The position numbers were made by a program, and so were the translations under genes. The notes under the pieces were generated by a model. The model was given only the letters and a program-made list of their open reading frames with translations. It was not told where the DNA came from and ran no database searches. From Flavipsychrobacter stenotrophus (GTDB taxonomy: Bacteria; Bacteroidota; Bacteroidia; Chitinophagales; Chitinophagaceae), in the NCBI RefSeq assembly GCF_002954265.1, contig NZ_PPSL01000002.1, positions 124,001-188,000 of the forward strand: a stretch of 64,000 nt of DNA, given 5' to 3'. This document shows positions 44,522 to 53,498 of this stretch, piece by piece. Position 1 is the first letter of the stretch, and each line of letters starts with the position of its first letter.

Positions 44522-46780
44522 TTACTCTATCACAGTCTTTATTACCACATGACCGGTGGCCGAATTCACCTTTGTGAAGTAAATACCCTTAGCCAGCTGT
44601 GTCAGGTTTAGCTCTTTACTATTTGCTCCTGTATTTACATTCCAGTTCTGAAAGTTGACCATCTTACCCGTAATGTCAAATACACTTACCGTCAGTTGCT
44701 CTGCTGCCTTAGCGCTAAAGCTCAGCGTAAAGTCACCTTTGCCCGGATTAGGATACAAGATACAATCCATCGGGTCCATGCCTTCATGCGCCACACTAAG
44801 GTTGCCTACCATATAGCGGAGCGTTCTGTAAGCATTGATCTTACCATGCCCCCAGAGATTTGTACCTGTGGCAGGTAATGTTACACTTGTAAATGTGTCT
44901 TTAATAGCATTAATATTGATCAGCGATTTCACAGAATCAGGTGTCAGGTTTGGATTATACTGCAGCATCATTGCCACTATTCCCGATACGCATGGTGATG
45001 CCATGGACGTACCTGCAAGGATAGCATAGCTATATGTCCTGCTGCTTATCGCATCAAGATGATTGCTGATCACGCTTGAGTATTCACTACCACCTACAGA
45101 AAATGAAGGATCATACGAACTTACCGCAGATACTACTCCGAGACCCGGACCTGCAATATCCGGCTTAACGCGATTGTCCATGGTTGGACCGTGGCTGGAG
45201 AATGACGCCAGCTTTCCTCTTACGGCACCGGTATAACTATAAGTTGCGCCTGAAATATTCTTAAAACTCACCTTAGTATTGTAAGCCGCAACGGTAATTG
45301 CGGACCTGGTTGAACCAATATCAGATACCGTCATATTTACATCACCATTTACTGCCCATGGAAAGCCATGACTGGTAAGCGAACCATAATACCCGCTTGG
45401 CGGTATCAGAAAGCCTTCCCACATATTTATTCTGGTACCGCTCTGGCCCATAACACTCAGGCAAATGGCATCGTGCACCTTGCTGTGAAAGTATACATAT
45501 GCTCGTGGCCTGCCATTAAATGCTATGGGTGAAGTAGTAATACTAACAAAACAGGTATCGCCATTACTACCTATCATATGCATATCATAGGTCGAATCTG
45601 CAGAAAGGCAGATAAAGCGGGTTGAGTCTATTGCGGTTGCCCCATTAAATAGTCTTGTATTAAGGCAAAAAGTTTGCCCTGGCTCGCCCCAAACATCTAC
45701 ATAGGTCATCTGGTGCGCGGTATCAAGATATGGAGAGAAATTCACGAATGTGTGAACCAGCGTATCGGTAAATGCGAACACTTTCTCAATATGCACTGTG
45801 TCTTGTCCGTTATTACCAGCCGCACAAACAAATATCCTTCCCGGTCCGGTAAGCGCATCAGCAGCCATACTAAACAAAGAAGAACCATCATGTGAGCCTA
45901 AAGTACTACCCCAGCTAAGATTGACTACTGCAGGCTTACTAACAGAGGCTGCATAATTGTATATGTAGTTCATTCCGTCTATTACATCCGATACTCCGGT
46001 ACCTATCCACTGAGATGGGTGTGGCATGATACCCACCAGTACTATATCACTTTCATAAGCCATACCGCGGTATTTGCCTCCTACTCCACCATCAACGCCC
46101 GAGCCTGCCGTTATGCCGGCAACATGTGTACCGTGCGATGTGATGGCCGTATCATACCCTACGGTCCGCATGACATTGGTGTCCGTAATTTCTCTGCCGT
46201 ATGCAAATCCTACAGGAGGAGTGCCGGTATTCTTCTGCGCCCAGATCCTCTTTATCCTGTAGCCGCCACGGGTAGTATCATAAAACGTAGTGTGATTGTA
46301 GTCAAATCCGGCATCAATGATACCGGTTACCACATTCTTACCCGTCATGGGATAGGGCAGGTAAATACCTTTCTGTGCCGAATCGGCCCTGGTCTGCTTC
46401 CTCGCCGAATCTAATACCGGAAATATCGGTGCATCCAACTCTATATATTCTACAGATGGCAATTGTGTGAATGCTTCCAGTTTATTCACGGGTATCTGGG
46501 CGGTCCAGATGCTTCCGGCTCTAGTGCCCACATAAACGCCCAGCGCATCTAAGGCAGTCTGATCTGCGCCATTGCGCATCTTTACCATAGCGCTGATGTA
46601 GTACTTATTATTGATCAGTTTATAAACATAATCAGGCATCATAGCCTCTTTGTCTGAAGCCTTACTAACCGCCGCAAGGTAATGCCTTGTGGGAGCAGAC
46701 AACTTCGGCACTTGCTTCTCCTGCCCCTGTGCTATGAAGGTCAGGAAACTTAAACCCAGAGTGGTAAATATTTTTTTCAT
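44522..46780 (-). CDS. Secreted subtilase-family (S8) protease with T9SS type A sorting domain
   Basis: A 752-residue exported serine peptidase. Signal peptide 1-19 (FIAQGQ), a propeptide-like region to about 120, then the S8 domain. Catalytic Asp lies in TGIIDAGFDYNH (about 155-166), His in SHGTHVAGITAG (about 216-227), the oxyanion Asn in AAGNNGQD, and Ser in GTSMASPCVSGIVA (about 585-598). A 180-residue insert sits between the Asn and Ser segments, as in many Bacteroidota subtilases. The C-terminal 80 residues are a sorting domain (YPNPGKGDFTLSF, KGIYFTKV). All triad residues are present, so it should be active at the cell surface or outside. Confidence 0.93.
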   Translation of the reverse strand: MKKIFTTLGLSFLTFIAQGQEKQVPKLSAPTRHYLAAVSKASDKEAMMPDYVYKLINNKYYISAMVKMRNGADQTALDALGVYVGTRAGSIWTAQIPVNKLEAFTQLPSVEYIELDAPIFPVLDSARKQTRADSAQKGIYLPYPMTGKNVVTGIIDAGFDYNHTTFYDTTRGGYRIKRIWAQKNTGTPPVGFAYGREITDTNVMRTVGYDTAITSHGTHVAGITAGSGVDGGVGGKYRGMAYESDIVLVGIMPHPSQWIGTGVSDVIDGMNYIYNYAASVSKPAVVNLSWGSTLGSHDGSSLFSMAADALTGPGRIFVCAAGNNGQDTVHIEKVFAFTDTLVHTFVNFSPYLDTAHQMTYVDVWGEPGQTFCLNTRLFNGATAIDSTRFICLSADSTYDMHMIGSNGDTCFVSITTSPIAFNGRPRAYVYFHSKVHDAICLSVMGQSGTRINMWEGFLIPPSGYYGSLTSHGFPWAVNGDVNMTVSDIGSTRSAITVAAYNTKVSFKNISGATYSYTGAVRGKLASFSSHGPTMDNRVKPDIAGPGLGVVSAVSSYDPSFSVGGSEYSSVISNHLDAISSRTYSYAILAGTSMASPCVSGIVAMMLQYNPNLTPDSVKSLININAIKDTFTSVTLPATGTNLWGHGKINAYRTLRYMVGNLSVAHEGMDPMDCILYPNPGKGDFTLSFSAKAAEQLTVSVFDITGKMVNFQNWNVNTGANSKELNLTQLAKGIYFTKVNSATGHVVIKTVIE

Positions 46781-46872
46781 CTATAATCTTTTACGTTGCT
46801 GATAAAATTAATTCAAATTATTGTTACTCTGATCCATTTTAACACACAGATACAACCATCATTATTTTTATA

Positions 46873-47229
46873 TTAATAAAAGGCCGATTCAAAATGTACG
46901 ATCTCCTGCACACTGCCTCCCTTTATGACTATACTGACAATGTCAAACCTGATGTTTATATACCGTGGATTTTCCAGTAAATATGACTCCGCGGCAACAC
47001 GCAAATGCCGTTGCTTGCGCAAATTCACAGCCTCTTCCGGAAATCCGAACACCGTGGCCGACCTCGTTTTTACCTCCACAATAACCACTGTATTATCAAT
47101 AAACGCAACAATATCCACTTCCTTTCTACCACTCCGCCAATTACGATTTAGTATACTATAACCTTTATTTAGCAAAAACTCTTCTGCTAATTGTTCTCCC
47201 TTAATACCAATTTCACTATGTTTGGACAT
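46873..47229 (-). CDS. YraN-family (UPF0102) endonuclease-like protein
   Basis: A 118-residue protein with a small restriction-endonuclease-like fold. GEQLAEEFLLNKGYSIL is the N-terminal helix, NWRSGRKEVDIVAF supplies Glu and Asp, and VIVEVKTR supplies the E-x-K. Function is uncertain; Holliday junction or DNA repair links are proposed for relatives. It diverges from the isomerase gene with only 18 bases between the two start codons. Confidence 0.9.
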   Translation of the reverse strand: MSKHSEIGIKGEQLAEEFLLNKGYSILNRNWRSGRKEVDIVAFIDNTVVIVEVKTRSATVFGFPEEAVNLRKQRHLRVAAESYLLENPRYINIRFDIVSIVIKGGSVQEIVHFESAFY

Positions 47230-47247
47230 TAAAATGATAAATGTAGC

Positions 47248-48231
47248 ATGAAAAAGTTAGTACACGAATTCTCGACCCAACTTCAAGAGGGTTTAATAAT
47301 AGGTAAAAATCACCGCTTTGTTACACCCACAGCTGACTTTTCTAACGTTGTCGTTACCGGCTTAGGTGGTAGTGGCATTGGCGCCTCCATCGTTCAGAAT
47401 TTCGTTTTCGATAAACTGAAAATGCCTTTCGTTGTCAATAAAGACTATTTCCTGCCATCTTTTGTCGGAAAAAACACACTCATAATTGTTTGCTCTTATT
47501 CGGGAAATACCGAAGAAACAATTGATGCATTGAACCATGCTATTAAAATGAAGGCAACAGTTGTCTGTATTACATCGGGTGGTAAAGTTTCTGAAATAGC
47601 TAAGAAAAAAGGGCTTGATTGTATACTGGTACCTGCGGGCATGCCACCACGCTCATGCCTCGGCTACTCATTGATACAAATACTTTATACACTCAATCAT
47701 TTCGGACTGATCGATAACAAATTTGAAAAAGACATTACTGCTACTATCAAAGAAATGAAGGCAGCAGAAAAAGATACACAGAAAAAAGCAGCAGCAATAG
47801 CTAAGAAGATATTGGGGAAGATACCTGTTATCTATTCAGCTTCTAATTTCGAGGGTGTAGCTATACGTTTCCGACAGCAGCTCAATGAAAACAGTAAAAT
47901 GCTTTGCTGGCACGGTGTAATACCGGAAATGAACCATAATGAACTGGTAGGCTGGAGAGACGAAGCTAAGGACAAAGTGGTCATACTACTCAGAAATGAT
48001 GACGACTATGAGCGCGTACAAACAAGAATGGAGATCAATAAGAAGATAATTAAGAAGTACACACCAAATATCATTGAGATCTATTCGCAAGGTAAATCTT
48101 ATTGGGAGAAGGCATTCTACCTCATTCACCTTACCGACTGGGTATCTGTTATCCTTGCTGATCTGCGTGAACTAGACGCAACCGAAGTAAAAGTCATAGA
48201 CTTCCTGAAGGGATCTTTGGCCAAATCATAA
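47248..48231 (+). CDS. Bifunctional phosphoglucose/phosphomannose isomerase
   Basis: A 327-residue enzyme of the PGI/PMI family that interconverts glucose 6-phosphate or mannose 6-phosphate with fructose 6-phosphate. Two SIS domains: VTGLGGSGIGASI (about 35-47), then CSYSGNTEETIDAL (about 78-91) and CITSGGKVSEIA. The bifunctional-type base segment is PEMNHNELVGW (about 229-239). The length matches the archaeal/Bacteroidota bifunctional class and not the 550-residue PGI class. The gene ends at a strong terminator. Confidence 0.93.
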   Translation: MKKLVHEFSTQLQEGLIIGKNHRFVTPTADFSNVVVTGLGGSGIGASIVQNFVFDKLKMPFVVNKDYFLPSFVGKNTLIIVCSYSGNTEETIDALNHAIKMKATVVCITSGGKVSEIAKKKGLDCILVPAGMPPRSCLGYSLIQILYTLNHFGLIDNKFEKDITATIKEMKAAEKDTQKKAAAIAKKILGKIPVIYSASNFEGVAIRFRQQLNENSKMLCWHGVIPEMNHNELVGWRDEAKDKVVILLRNDDDYERVQTRMEINKKIIKKYTPNIIEIYSQGKSYWEKAFYLIHLTDWVSVILADLRELDATEVKVIDFLKGSLAKS

Positions 48232-48254
48232 GTTCAATAACAATCTCAATACCC

Positions 48255-48295
48255 GCCCCAATGATAAGTTGATCTACTTATCATTGGGGCTTTTT
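48255..48295 (+). terminator. Rho-independent terminator of the isomerase gene
   Basis: A perfect 15-bp stem (48255-48269 with 48276-48290) with a 6-base loop is followed by five T. It covers the upstream in-frame ATG of the next ORF, which supports the later start of that gene. Confidence 0.93.
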
Positions 48296-48352
48296 GTGGC
48301 AAACGTTAATTATTGGTTTCAGAAAAATAGTAGCTTTACCAAAACCACTGGA

Positions 48353-49270
48353 ATGAAAAAGTACTTACTCCTAATTTTCCTTTTACCCCTTGCATTTTCT
48401 TCGAAAGCACAGATCTCTGATGCTAACTATCGCATCTACTCCGTCAAGCTCGACAAAGAAGTACCGCTTAATGTGGTAGCCGAAGACCTTATCAACTACG
48501 ACATACTATTGTTTGGTGAAGAGCATAATGACAGCGTTACACATTATTTAGAAAGAGCCCTCTTTGAACTGCTGTTCAATAAATATGGCAACGACCTTGC
48601 ATTGTCTATGGAAATGTTCGACAGAGATGTGCAGCCTGTAATGAATGAATTCCTTAAGGGGTTTATTAAGGAAAAACACTTCATTAAAGATGCCCGCGCG
48701 TGGAGCAATTACCGCGACTACAAACCAATGATCGAATTCGCAAAAGAGTTTCAGATTGATGTAGTCTGCGCCAATGCACCCGCACGCTACGCCAACCTTG
48801 CCGGCCGCAAAGGCCAGGAATTCCTGAAAGATCTACCCGCAATATCTAAAGACAACATTGCGCCGCTACCCTACGCTGTTGCTAAAGGTAAATACCTGGA
48901 AAAGCTTACCGGCGTGAGCGAACATGCAACCGGCACGGACAGCACCCAACCGGCACCTCCACCTAATATGGGCGGATTCGACCTGGTAGTGGCACAATCT
49001 CTTTGGGATGCAACAATGGCCTACTCAATAGCGCAGTACAAAAAGAAATACAAGCTAAAAAAGATAATGCAGGTAAACGGTAAATTCCATAGCGACGAAG
49101 GATTTGCAATCGCCACTCAACTGCTTAACTACAACCCCAAACTAAAACGAATGATAGTATCAACCGCCAGCGATGATACCTTCCCGAAAGTTGACTGGAG
49201 CAAGTATAAGAAGTTTGGCGACTACATCATCATCACAGATCCTAAAGTGCCCCGCACCTACAACGACTAA
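48353..49270 (+). CDS. ChaN-family heme-binding-like exported protein
   Basis: A 305-residue protein if started at MKKYLLLIF (ATG 48353), the beginning of a clear signal peptide (SSKAQ). The in-frame ATG at 48269 lies inside the terminator of the upstream gene. The Cofac_haem_bdg (ChaN) domain shows YDILLFGEEHNDSVTH (about 51-66), ALSMEMFDRDVQPVM, ARYANLAGRKGQE, WDATMAYSIAQ and VNGKFHSDEG. Relatives bind heme in pairs and are linked to iron uptake. No lipobox is seen, and no TonB receptor lies nearby. Confidence 0.87.
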   Translation: MKKYLLLIFLLPLAFSSKAQISDANYRIYSVKLDKEVPLNVVAEDLINYDILLFGEEHNDSVTHYLERALFELLFNKYGNDLALSMEMFDRDVQPVMNEFLKGFIKEKHFIKDARAWSNYRDYKPMIEFAKEFQIDVVCANAPARYANLAGRKGQEFLKDLPAISKDNIAPLPYAVAKGKYLEKLTGVSEHATGTDSTQPAPPPNMGGFDLVVAQSLWDATMAYSIAQYKKKYKLKKIMQVNGKFHSDEGFAIATQLLNYNPKLKRMIVSTASDDTFPKVDWSKYKKFGDYIIITDPKVPRTYND

Positions 49271-49340
49271 TAAACCAAGCTTCATTATCGCAACCTGATT
49301 TTTTTAAAAAAATGGTTGCTTTTAAAAGCATACAATAACA

Positions 49341-49367
49341 CAGCCCATCCGGCATCCGGATGGGCTG
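49341..49367. terminator. Hairpin between the ChaN-like and MBL-rhodanese genes
   Basis: A perfect 12-bp stem pairs 49341-49352 with 49356-49367 around CAT. It lies between convergent genes. T runs are poor on both sides, yet position and stability fit a shared terminator. Confidence 0.65.
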
Positions 49368-49429
49368 TTGATCTGATACTGACTAAGGCACCGGCATTGC
49401 CGAAACCAGCTTCATGATCGTGCTAAAAA

Positions 49430-50824
49430 TTACTCTGTATCATTATCTGGCATCTCTACCAATTGCGGTACAGTACTTAGAATTTCTTGTATACCACCTT
49501 CTACACTCGCCACATGTTGAAATCCTCCTGATCTGAGCAAAGATGCTGCGATCATAGACCTATACCCACCTGCACAATAGATAAGCCAGTTAACGTGTTT
49601 GTCCAATGTCCCCATTTTTAGCTTCAGTTCATTGAGCGGTATGTGAGTAGCGCCTATCATACGATGTTTGGCCACTTCGCGCCTGTTACGAACATCCAGT
49701 AACTGATAGCTGGTGGTATCCAGCAATGCCTCACATTCCTTGCCGGTATAGGTGGTGATCCGGTCGCAATATTTATCGGCAGCCAGCCAATCTGCCATTC
49801 CGTTTTGCAAACATCCCTGTACACTTTCATAACCTATACGTGCCAATCGTTCGATCGCCTCTTTTTCTTTACCCGGCTCCGCCACTAATAGCAATTTCGT
49901 GCCCGGGGCAATGAGTGTACCGACCCAAACTGCGAAGTCTCCCGTAAGGCCTATGTTTATGGCACCCGGAATGCATCCCGTGGCAAATACCATTGGGTTG
50001 CGGGTATCGAGGATAGTACAACCATTATTATACTGCGCTATAAATTGCTGCATAGTCATAGGTACCAGTGCTGAAGCTAGCACTTCATCAAATGGTTTAT
50101 AGCCATTTTTATTTATCCCCGCATCAGTAAAGAAGTAACCCGGCACATGTGGTAGATCGGCAGTAACCGCCTTAATGAATTCATCTTTGTCAGTGATCTT
50201 CATGGCATAGTTACTATCCTCCTCCTCTTCAATTGTTGAGAAAGATCGTGAACTGATATTCTTACCACAAGCAGAGCCTGCACCGTGGCCGGGATAAACA
50301 AGCGTATCTATAGGCAATGTCTTTAGCTTGGTTTGTAGTGAGTCAAACAGCATTGCTGCCAGCTCTTCTTTTGAATGATTACCACTCATAAGGTCGGGGC
50401 GACCAACATCTCCTGCAAATAGTGTATCACCAGTAAATACAGCATGTTTACGCCCCTGCTCATCATACAACAATACGCAGATGGACTCTACCGTATGGCC
50501 CGGGGTATGCAATACCTCAAGCTTCGTATTGCCCAGGTGCATAACCTCTCCGTCTTCCGCTATGTATGCCTTATAACCCGGCGTAGCGCCAGGTCCAAAC
50601 ACAATTACTCCACCTGTCTTCTCTGCAAGATCTATGTGACCCGACACAAAATCGGCATGGAAATGTGTCTCAAAAATATACTTGATAGTTGCACCCCTTG
50701 CCTCAGCAATTGCGGCATACTGATTGTAATCTCGTAGCGGATCAATAACCGCGGCTTCATTGCCCGACTCAATATAATAAGCGGCATGAGCCAGGCAATT
50801 GGTGTAGATCTGTTGAATAAACAT
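49430..50824 (-). CDS. MBL-fold hydrolase fused to two rhodanese domains (persulfide dioxygenase-like)
   Basis: A 464-residue protein. The MBL domain (about 1-235) has the metal motif THFHADFVSGH, LHTPGHT and FTGDTLFAGDVGRPD, typical of ETHE1/persulfide dioxygenases with a single iron site. The first rhodanese domain (about 260-350) reads LLLVAEPGKEKEA where the catalytic Cys loop should be, so it looks inactive. The second (about 365-455) has an intact loop, IYCAGGYRSM. The family oxidises glutathione- or protein-bound persulfide, with rhodanese moving the sulfur on. It is the last gene of the paa-desaturase string, 17 bases behind the desaturase. Confidence 0.9.
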   Translation of the reverse strand: MFIQQIYTNCLAHAAYYIESGNEAAVIDPLRDYNQYAAIAEARGATIKYIFETHFHADFVSGHIDLAEKTGGVIVFGPGATPGYKAYIAEDGEVMHLGNTKLEVLHTPGHTVESICVLLYDEQGRKHAVFTGDTLFAGDVGRPDLMSGNHSKEELAAMLFDSLQTKLKTLPIDTLVYPGHGAGSACGKNISSRSFSTIEEEEDSNYAMKITDKDEFIKAVTADLPHVPGYFFTDAGINKNGYKPFDEVLASALVPMTMQQFIAQYNNGCTILDTRNPMVFATGCIPGAINIGLTGDFAVWVGTLIAPGTKLLLVAEPGKEKEAIERLARIGYESVQGCLQNGMADWLAADKYCDRITTYTGKECEALLDTTSYQLLDVRNRREVAKHRMIGATHIPLNELKLKMGTLDKHVNWLIYCAGGYRSMIAASLLRSGGFQHVASVEGGIQEILSTVPQLVEMPDNDTE

Positions 50825-50841
50825 GGCTTAATGTTTTAAAG

Positions 50842-51939
50842 TTAGTGTTGATAGGCCGGCTGACGGCCCAGTTCCTTTAGTTTTACAATATGCGACCTGA
50901 TCGCAGCTCTGAATGATGGCTTAAGATTATAGTTGATTCCGTATTGCTTGGCCGTACGTTCCACTATATAAGATATCTTACGGTAGTGCACGTGGCTGAT
51001 ATTGGGAAACAAATGATGCTCAATCTGAAAGTTCAAACCACCAACATACCAGTTGACAAGGCTATTGTTACGGGCAAAGTCTGATGTTGTCTGCAACTCA
51101 TGTACTGCCCATGCATGATTAATGTGGCCCGCACTATCTGCCACAGGCTGCTCTGCACCTTCTACCACATGTGCCATCTGAAAGATAGTACTGAGAATAA
51201 ACCCGGCGGTCCAGTGCATGATAAAGAAGCCGATAGCTACCTGCCACCAGGTAAACGAAGTAAATACTATTGGCAACCCTATAATAGCTACAAGATATGC
51301 CAGCTTAATAACTACCATCTTGGTATACTCCCACGCCGGCGACTCCATATAGTTCTTGGTAACACCTGCCTTGTTATACCGAGCCAGTTGGGTAAAATCT
51401 TTAAACAACTTAGATATGGTCAGCAATCCATAAAGCGCAAATGCGTAAATATGCTGGTAGTAGTGGATCTTCTTGAGTGGCGCCTGCTCCGCGAGGCGAA
51501 TTGGACCTTTGGTATCAATGTCTTCGTCAATGCCGCCTACATTAGTATAAGCATGATGAAAAACATTGTGCTGTAGTTTCCAGTTAAGTACATTACTGCC
51601 CAACAAGTAAAGTGTGCCACCCATCAGTTTATTCACCCACACCTTATGTGAGTAGGCACCGTGCACCGCATCATGCATTACCCCCATACCGGTACCAGCT
51701 ACACCTATGCCCATTACCACACACAGCAATGCCGCAACCCCGGCAGGCACCGGCATCGCCAACATTACAATAAATGGAACAAGATAAAGAGAGACCATAA
51801 CAATGGTCTTGACATATAGCCGCGAGTCGCCTTTTATAGAGAGGTTATTATCTTCAAAATATTGCTTAACATTCTTCCTTAAGTCAGCAGTAAATTGTTT
51901 TTCCTGCTGATCTTTAGCAACAAATTTTATGTGCTCCAT
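50842..51939 (-). CDS. Membrane fatty acid (acyl) desaturase
   Basis: A 365-residue integral membrane di-iron enzyme that puts a double bond into acyl chains. The three histidine boxes are HDAVHGAYSH (about 88-97), HNVFHHAYTN (about 124-133) and QIEHHLFPNISHVHY (about 308-322). Two pairs of membrane helices lie between them. Length and boxes fit front-end or acyl-lipid desaturases of Bacteroidota. It needs electrons from a ferredoxin or flavoprotein not found nearby. It begins 9 bases behind paaD on the same strand, so it is probably transcribed with the phenylacetate genes. Confidence 0.9.
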   Translation of the reverse strand: MEHIKFVAKDQQEKQFTADLRKNVKQYFEDNNLSIKGDSRLYVKTIVMVSLYLVPFIVMLAMPVPAGVAALLCVVMGIGVAGTGMGVMHDAVHGAYSHKVWVNKLMGGTLYLLGSNVLNWKLQHNVFHHAYTNVGGIDEDIDTKGPIRLAEQAPLKKIHYYQHIYAFALYGLLTISKLFKDFTQLARYNKAGVTKNYMESPAWEYTKMVVIKLAYLVAIIGLPIVFTSFTWWQVAIGFFIMHWTAGFILSTIFQMAHVVEGAEQPVADSAGHINHAWAVHELQTTSDFARNNSLVNWYVGGLNFQIEHHLFPNISHVHYRKISYIVERTAKQYGINYNLKPSFRAAIRSHIVKLKELGRQPAYQH

Positions 51940-51948
51940 GATAATTAA

Positions 51949-52440
51949 TTAGTGGCATTTAAAATATTCAAACGGCTCCAGGCAAGCATCACACTTATAA
52001 AGCGCCTTACATGCGGTAGACCCAAACCTACTCAATAGGTGCGTGCGCTCACTGCCACAGCGCGGACACGTTATTGTATTATTATCCAGCATCTCGTCAT
52101 TACACGAAGAATGTAACGGCGGCGCGATCCCATAGTCATGAAGTTTTTTCTTAGCTACATCAGTCATCCAGTCTGTTGTCCAGGCAGGATCATAGACCAT
52201 CCTCACAGTGGTTGGCACCACGCCCTTTGCTTCAAGTGTACTGCGAATGTCGGCGGTGATCATTCCCACCGCCGGGCATCCGCTATAAGTAGGTGTAATA
52301 ATAACTTCATAGCCATCATCACCAATTACAACATCCTTTACCATACCCATCTCCAGTATATTCACTACCGGTATTTCAGGATCAGGGATGGTAGCGAGGA
52401 TGTCTAGTATTTGTTCTTTATCAAAGCGGGAAACTACCAT
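51949..52440 (-). CDS. paaD: Phenylacetyl-CoA epoxidase maturation protein PaaD
   Basis: A 163-residue protein with a MIP18/DUF59 domain (about 7-85: IPDPEIPVVNILEMGMV, PTYSGCPAV) and a C-terminal zinc-ribbon-like part with CPRCGSE, ACKALYKCDAC and a final C. This is the PaaD (PaaJ) layout. It is thought to help assemble the iron centre of the epoxidase and is needed for activity. It overlaps paaC by 7 bases. Confidence 0.93.
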   Translation of the reverse strand: MVVSRFDKEQILDILATIPDPEIPVVNILEMGMVKDVVIGDDGYEVIITPTYSGCPAVGMITADIRSTLEAKGVVPTTVRMVYDPAWTTDWMTDVAKKKLHDYGIAPPLHSSCNDEMLDNNTITCPRCGSERTHLLSRFGSTACKALYKCDACLEPFEYFKCH

Positions 52441-53192
52441 GTTGCATCCGGGTAAGCTCGTTGTAAATATTGCATCTCAGACAGTATATGACCAAGGTGT
52501 TCTGTATGAATACCCATTCGGCTGCCGGATTGCATATAACCATCTGCCGGCAGCTCTATATTGGCCAATGCCAGTATCTGCGTCACCATTTGTATCCAAC
52601 CCATTTTAAGATGCTCTGCATTTACAGCTATTCCATCCTTCATGAGTAATGCATCTGTGCCGTCCATCTCAAATAACTCACCTGTATACATCCATAGCTG
52701 GTTAACTGCCTGCTGTACCCGCCTGTTACTTTCCTCTGTACCATCTCCCAGGCGTATTACCCAGTCTTTGGCATGCAGGTGATGATACTTCACTTCCTTC
52801 AGTGTCTTAGCGGCTATCGCAGCCAGTGTAGCATCCGTGCTCTTTTGCAATTCTTCATAGAAGAACAACTCAAAAGTAGACACGAACAATTGACGAACCA
52901 TTGTATATGCGAAATCACCGTTAGGCAATTCCATGATCAGATTATTGTAGTAGTCACGCTCCCCACGTCGGTAAGCAAGGTCGTCCTCGGTCTTACTATT
53001 ACCGTCAACCTCACCTGCATATTTCAGCATTGCCTGGGCACGGCCTATCAGGTCCAGTGCCATATTTGTCACTGCAAGATCCTCCTCAAGAAAAGGAGCA
53101 TTGCTGCACCACTCAGACAGGCGCGCAGATAGTATCAACGCATTATCTCCCAGCCTCAGTGAATATTTATATAAAGCTTGTTGCTCTGTCAT
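52434..53192 (-). CDS. paaC: Phenylacetyl-CoA epoxidase structural subunit PaaC
   Basis: A 252-residue ferritin-like protein of the PaaA/PaaC family. Recognisable parts are the N-terminal LYKYSLRLGDNALILSARLSEW, ALDLIGRAQAMLKYAGEVDG and KEVKYHHLHAKDWVIRLGDGT. PaaC pairs with PaaA in the heteromeric oxygenase and is itself non-catalytic. It lies 4 bases behind paaB and overlaps paaD. Confidence 0.94.
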   Translation of the reverse strand: MTEQQALYKYSLRLGDNALILSARLSEWCSNAPFLEEDLAVTNMALDLIGRAQAMLKYAGEVDGNSKTEDDLAYRRGERDYYNNLIMELPNGDFAYTMVRQLFVSTFELFFYEELQKSTDATLAAIAAKTLKEVKYHHLHAKDWVIRLGDGTEESNRRVQQAVNQLWMYTGELFEMDGTDALLMKDGIAVNAEHLKMGWIQMVTQILALANIELPADGYMQSGSRMGIHTEHLGHILSEMQYLQRAYPDATW

Positions 53193-53196
53193 GATA

Positions 53197-53493
53197 TTAA
53201 ATTGCTTTTGCGCCTTCTGGCATTACATAAAAAGTTGGGTGGCGGTATATTTTATCATTTGCCGGATCGAAAAACATACCATTGTCTTCAGGATTAGAAG
53301 CTACAATAGCCGATGATGGCACTACCCAGATACTTGTCCCCTCTCCGCGGCGGCAATAGGTGTCGCGTGCATTCTGTAGCGCCATCTGTTTGTCCGAAGC
53401 GTGAATACTACCCGCATGTATATAGTTGGCGCCGGGTTTACTTTGCATAAATACTTCCCATACGTCCAGTTGATTATCTGCTGTCATGTTCAT
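53197..53493 (-). CDS. paaB: Phenylacetyl-CoA epoxidase subunit PaaB
   Basis: A 98-residue small subunit with the PaaB signatures WEVFMQSKPGANYIHAGSIHA, ALQNARDTYCRRGEG and SIWVVPSSAI. It bridges PaaAC units in the epoxidase complex. The first codon could also be the second Met (residue 3). It lies 5 bases behind paaA. Confidence 0.95.
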   Translation of the reverse strand: MNMTADNQLDVWEVFMQSKPGANYIHAGSIHASDKQMALQNARDTYCRRGEGTSIWVVPSSAIVASNPEDNGMFFDPANDKIYRHPTFYVMPEGAKAI

Positions 53494-53498
53494 TTAGT

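Noticed and set aside
51100-51576. A 158-codon plus-strand frame inside the desaturase gene
   Set aside because: Antisense shadow; the opposite strand carries all three histidine boxes.
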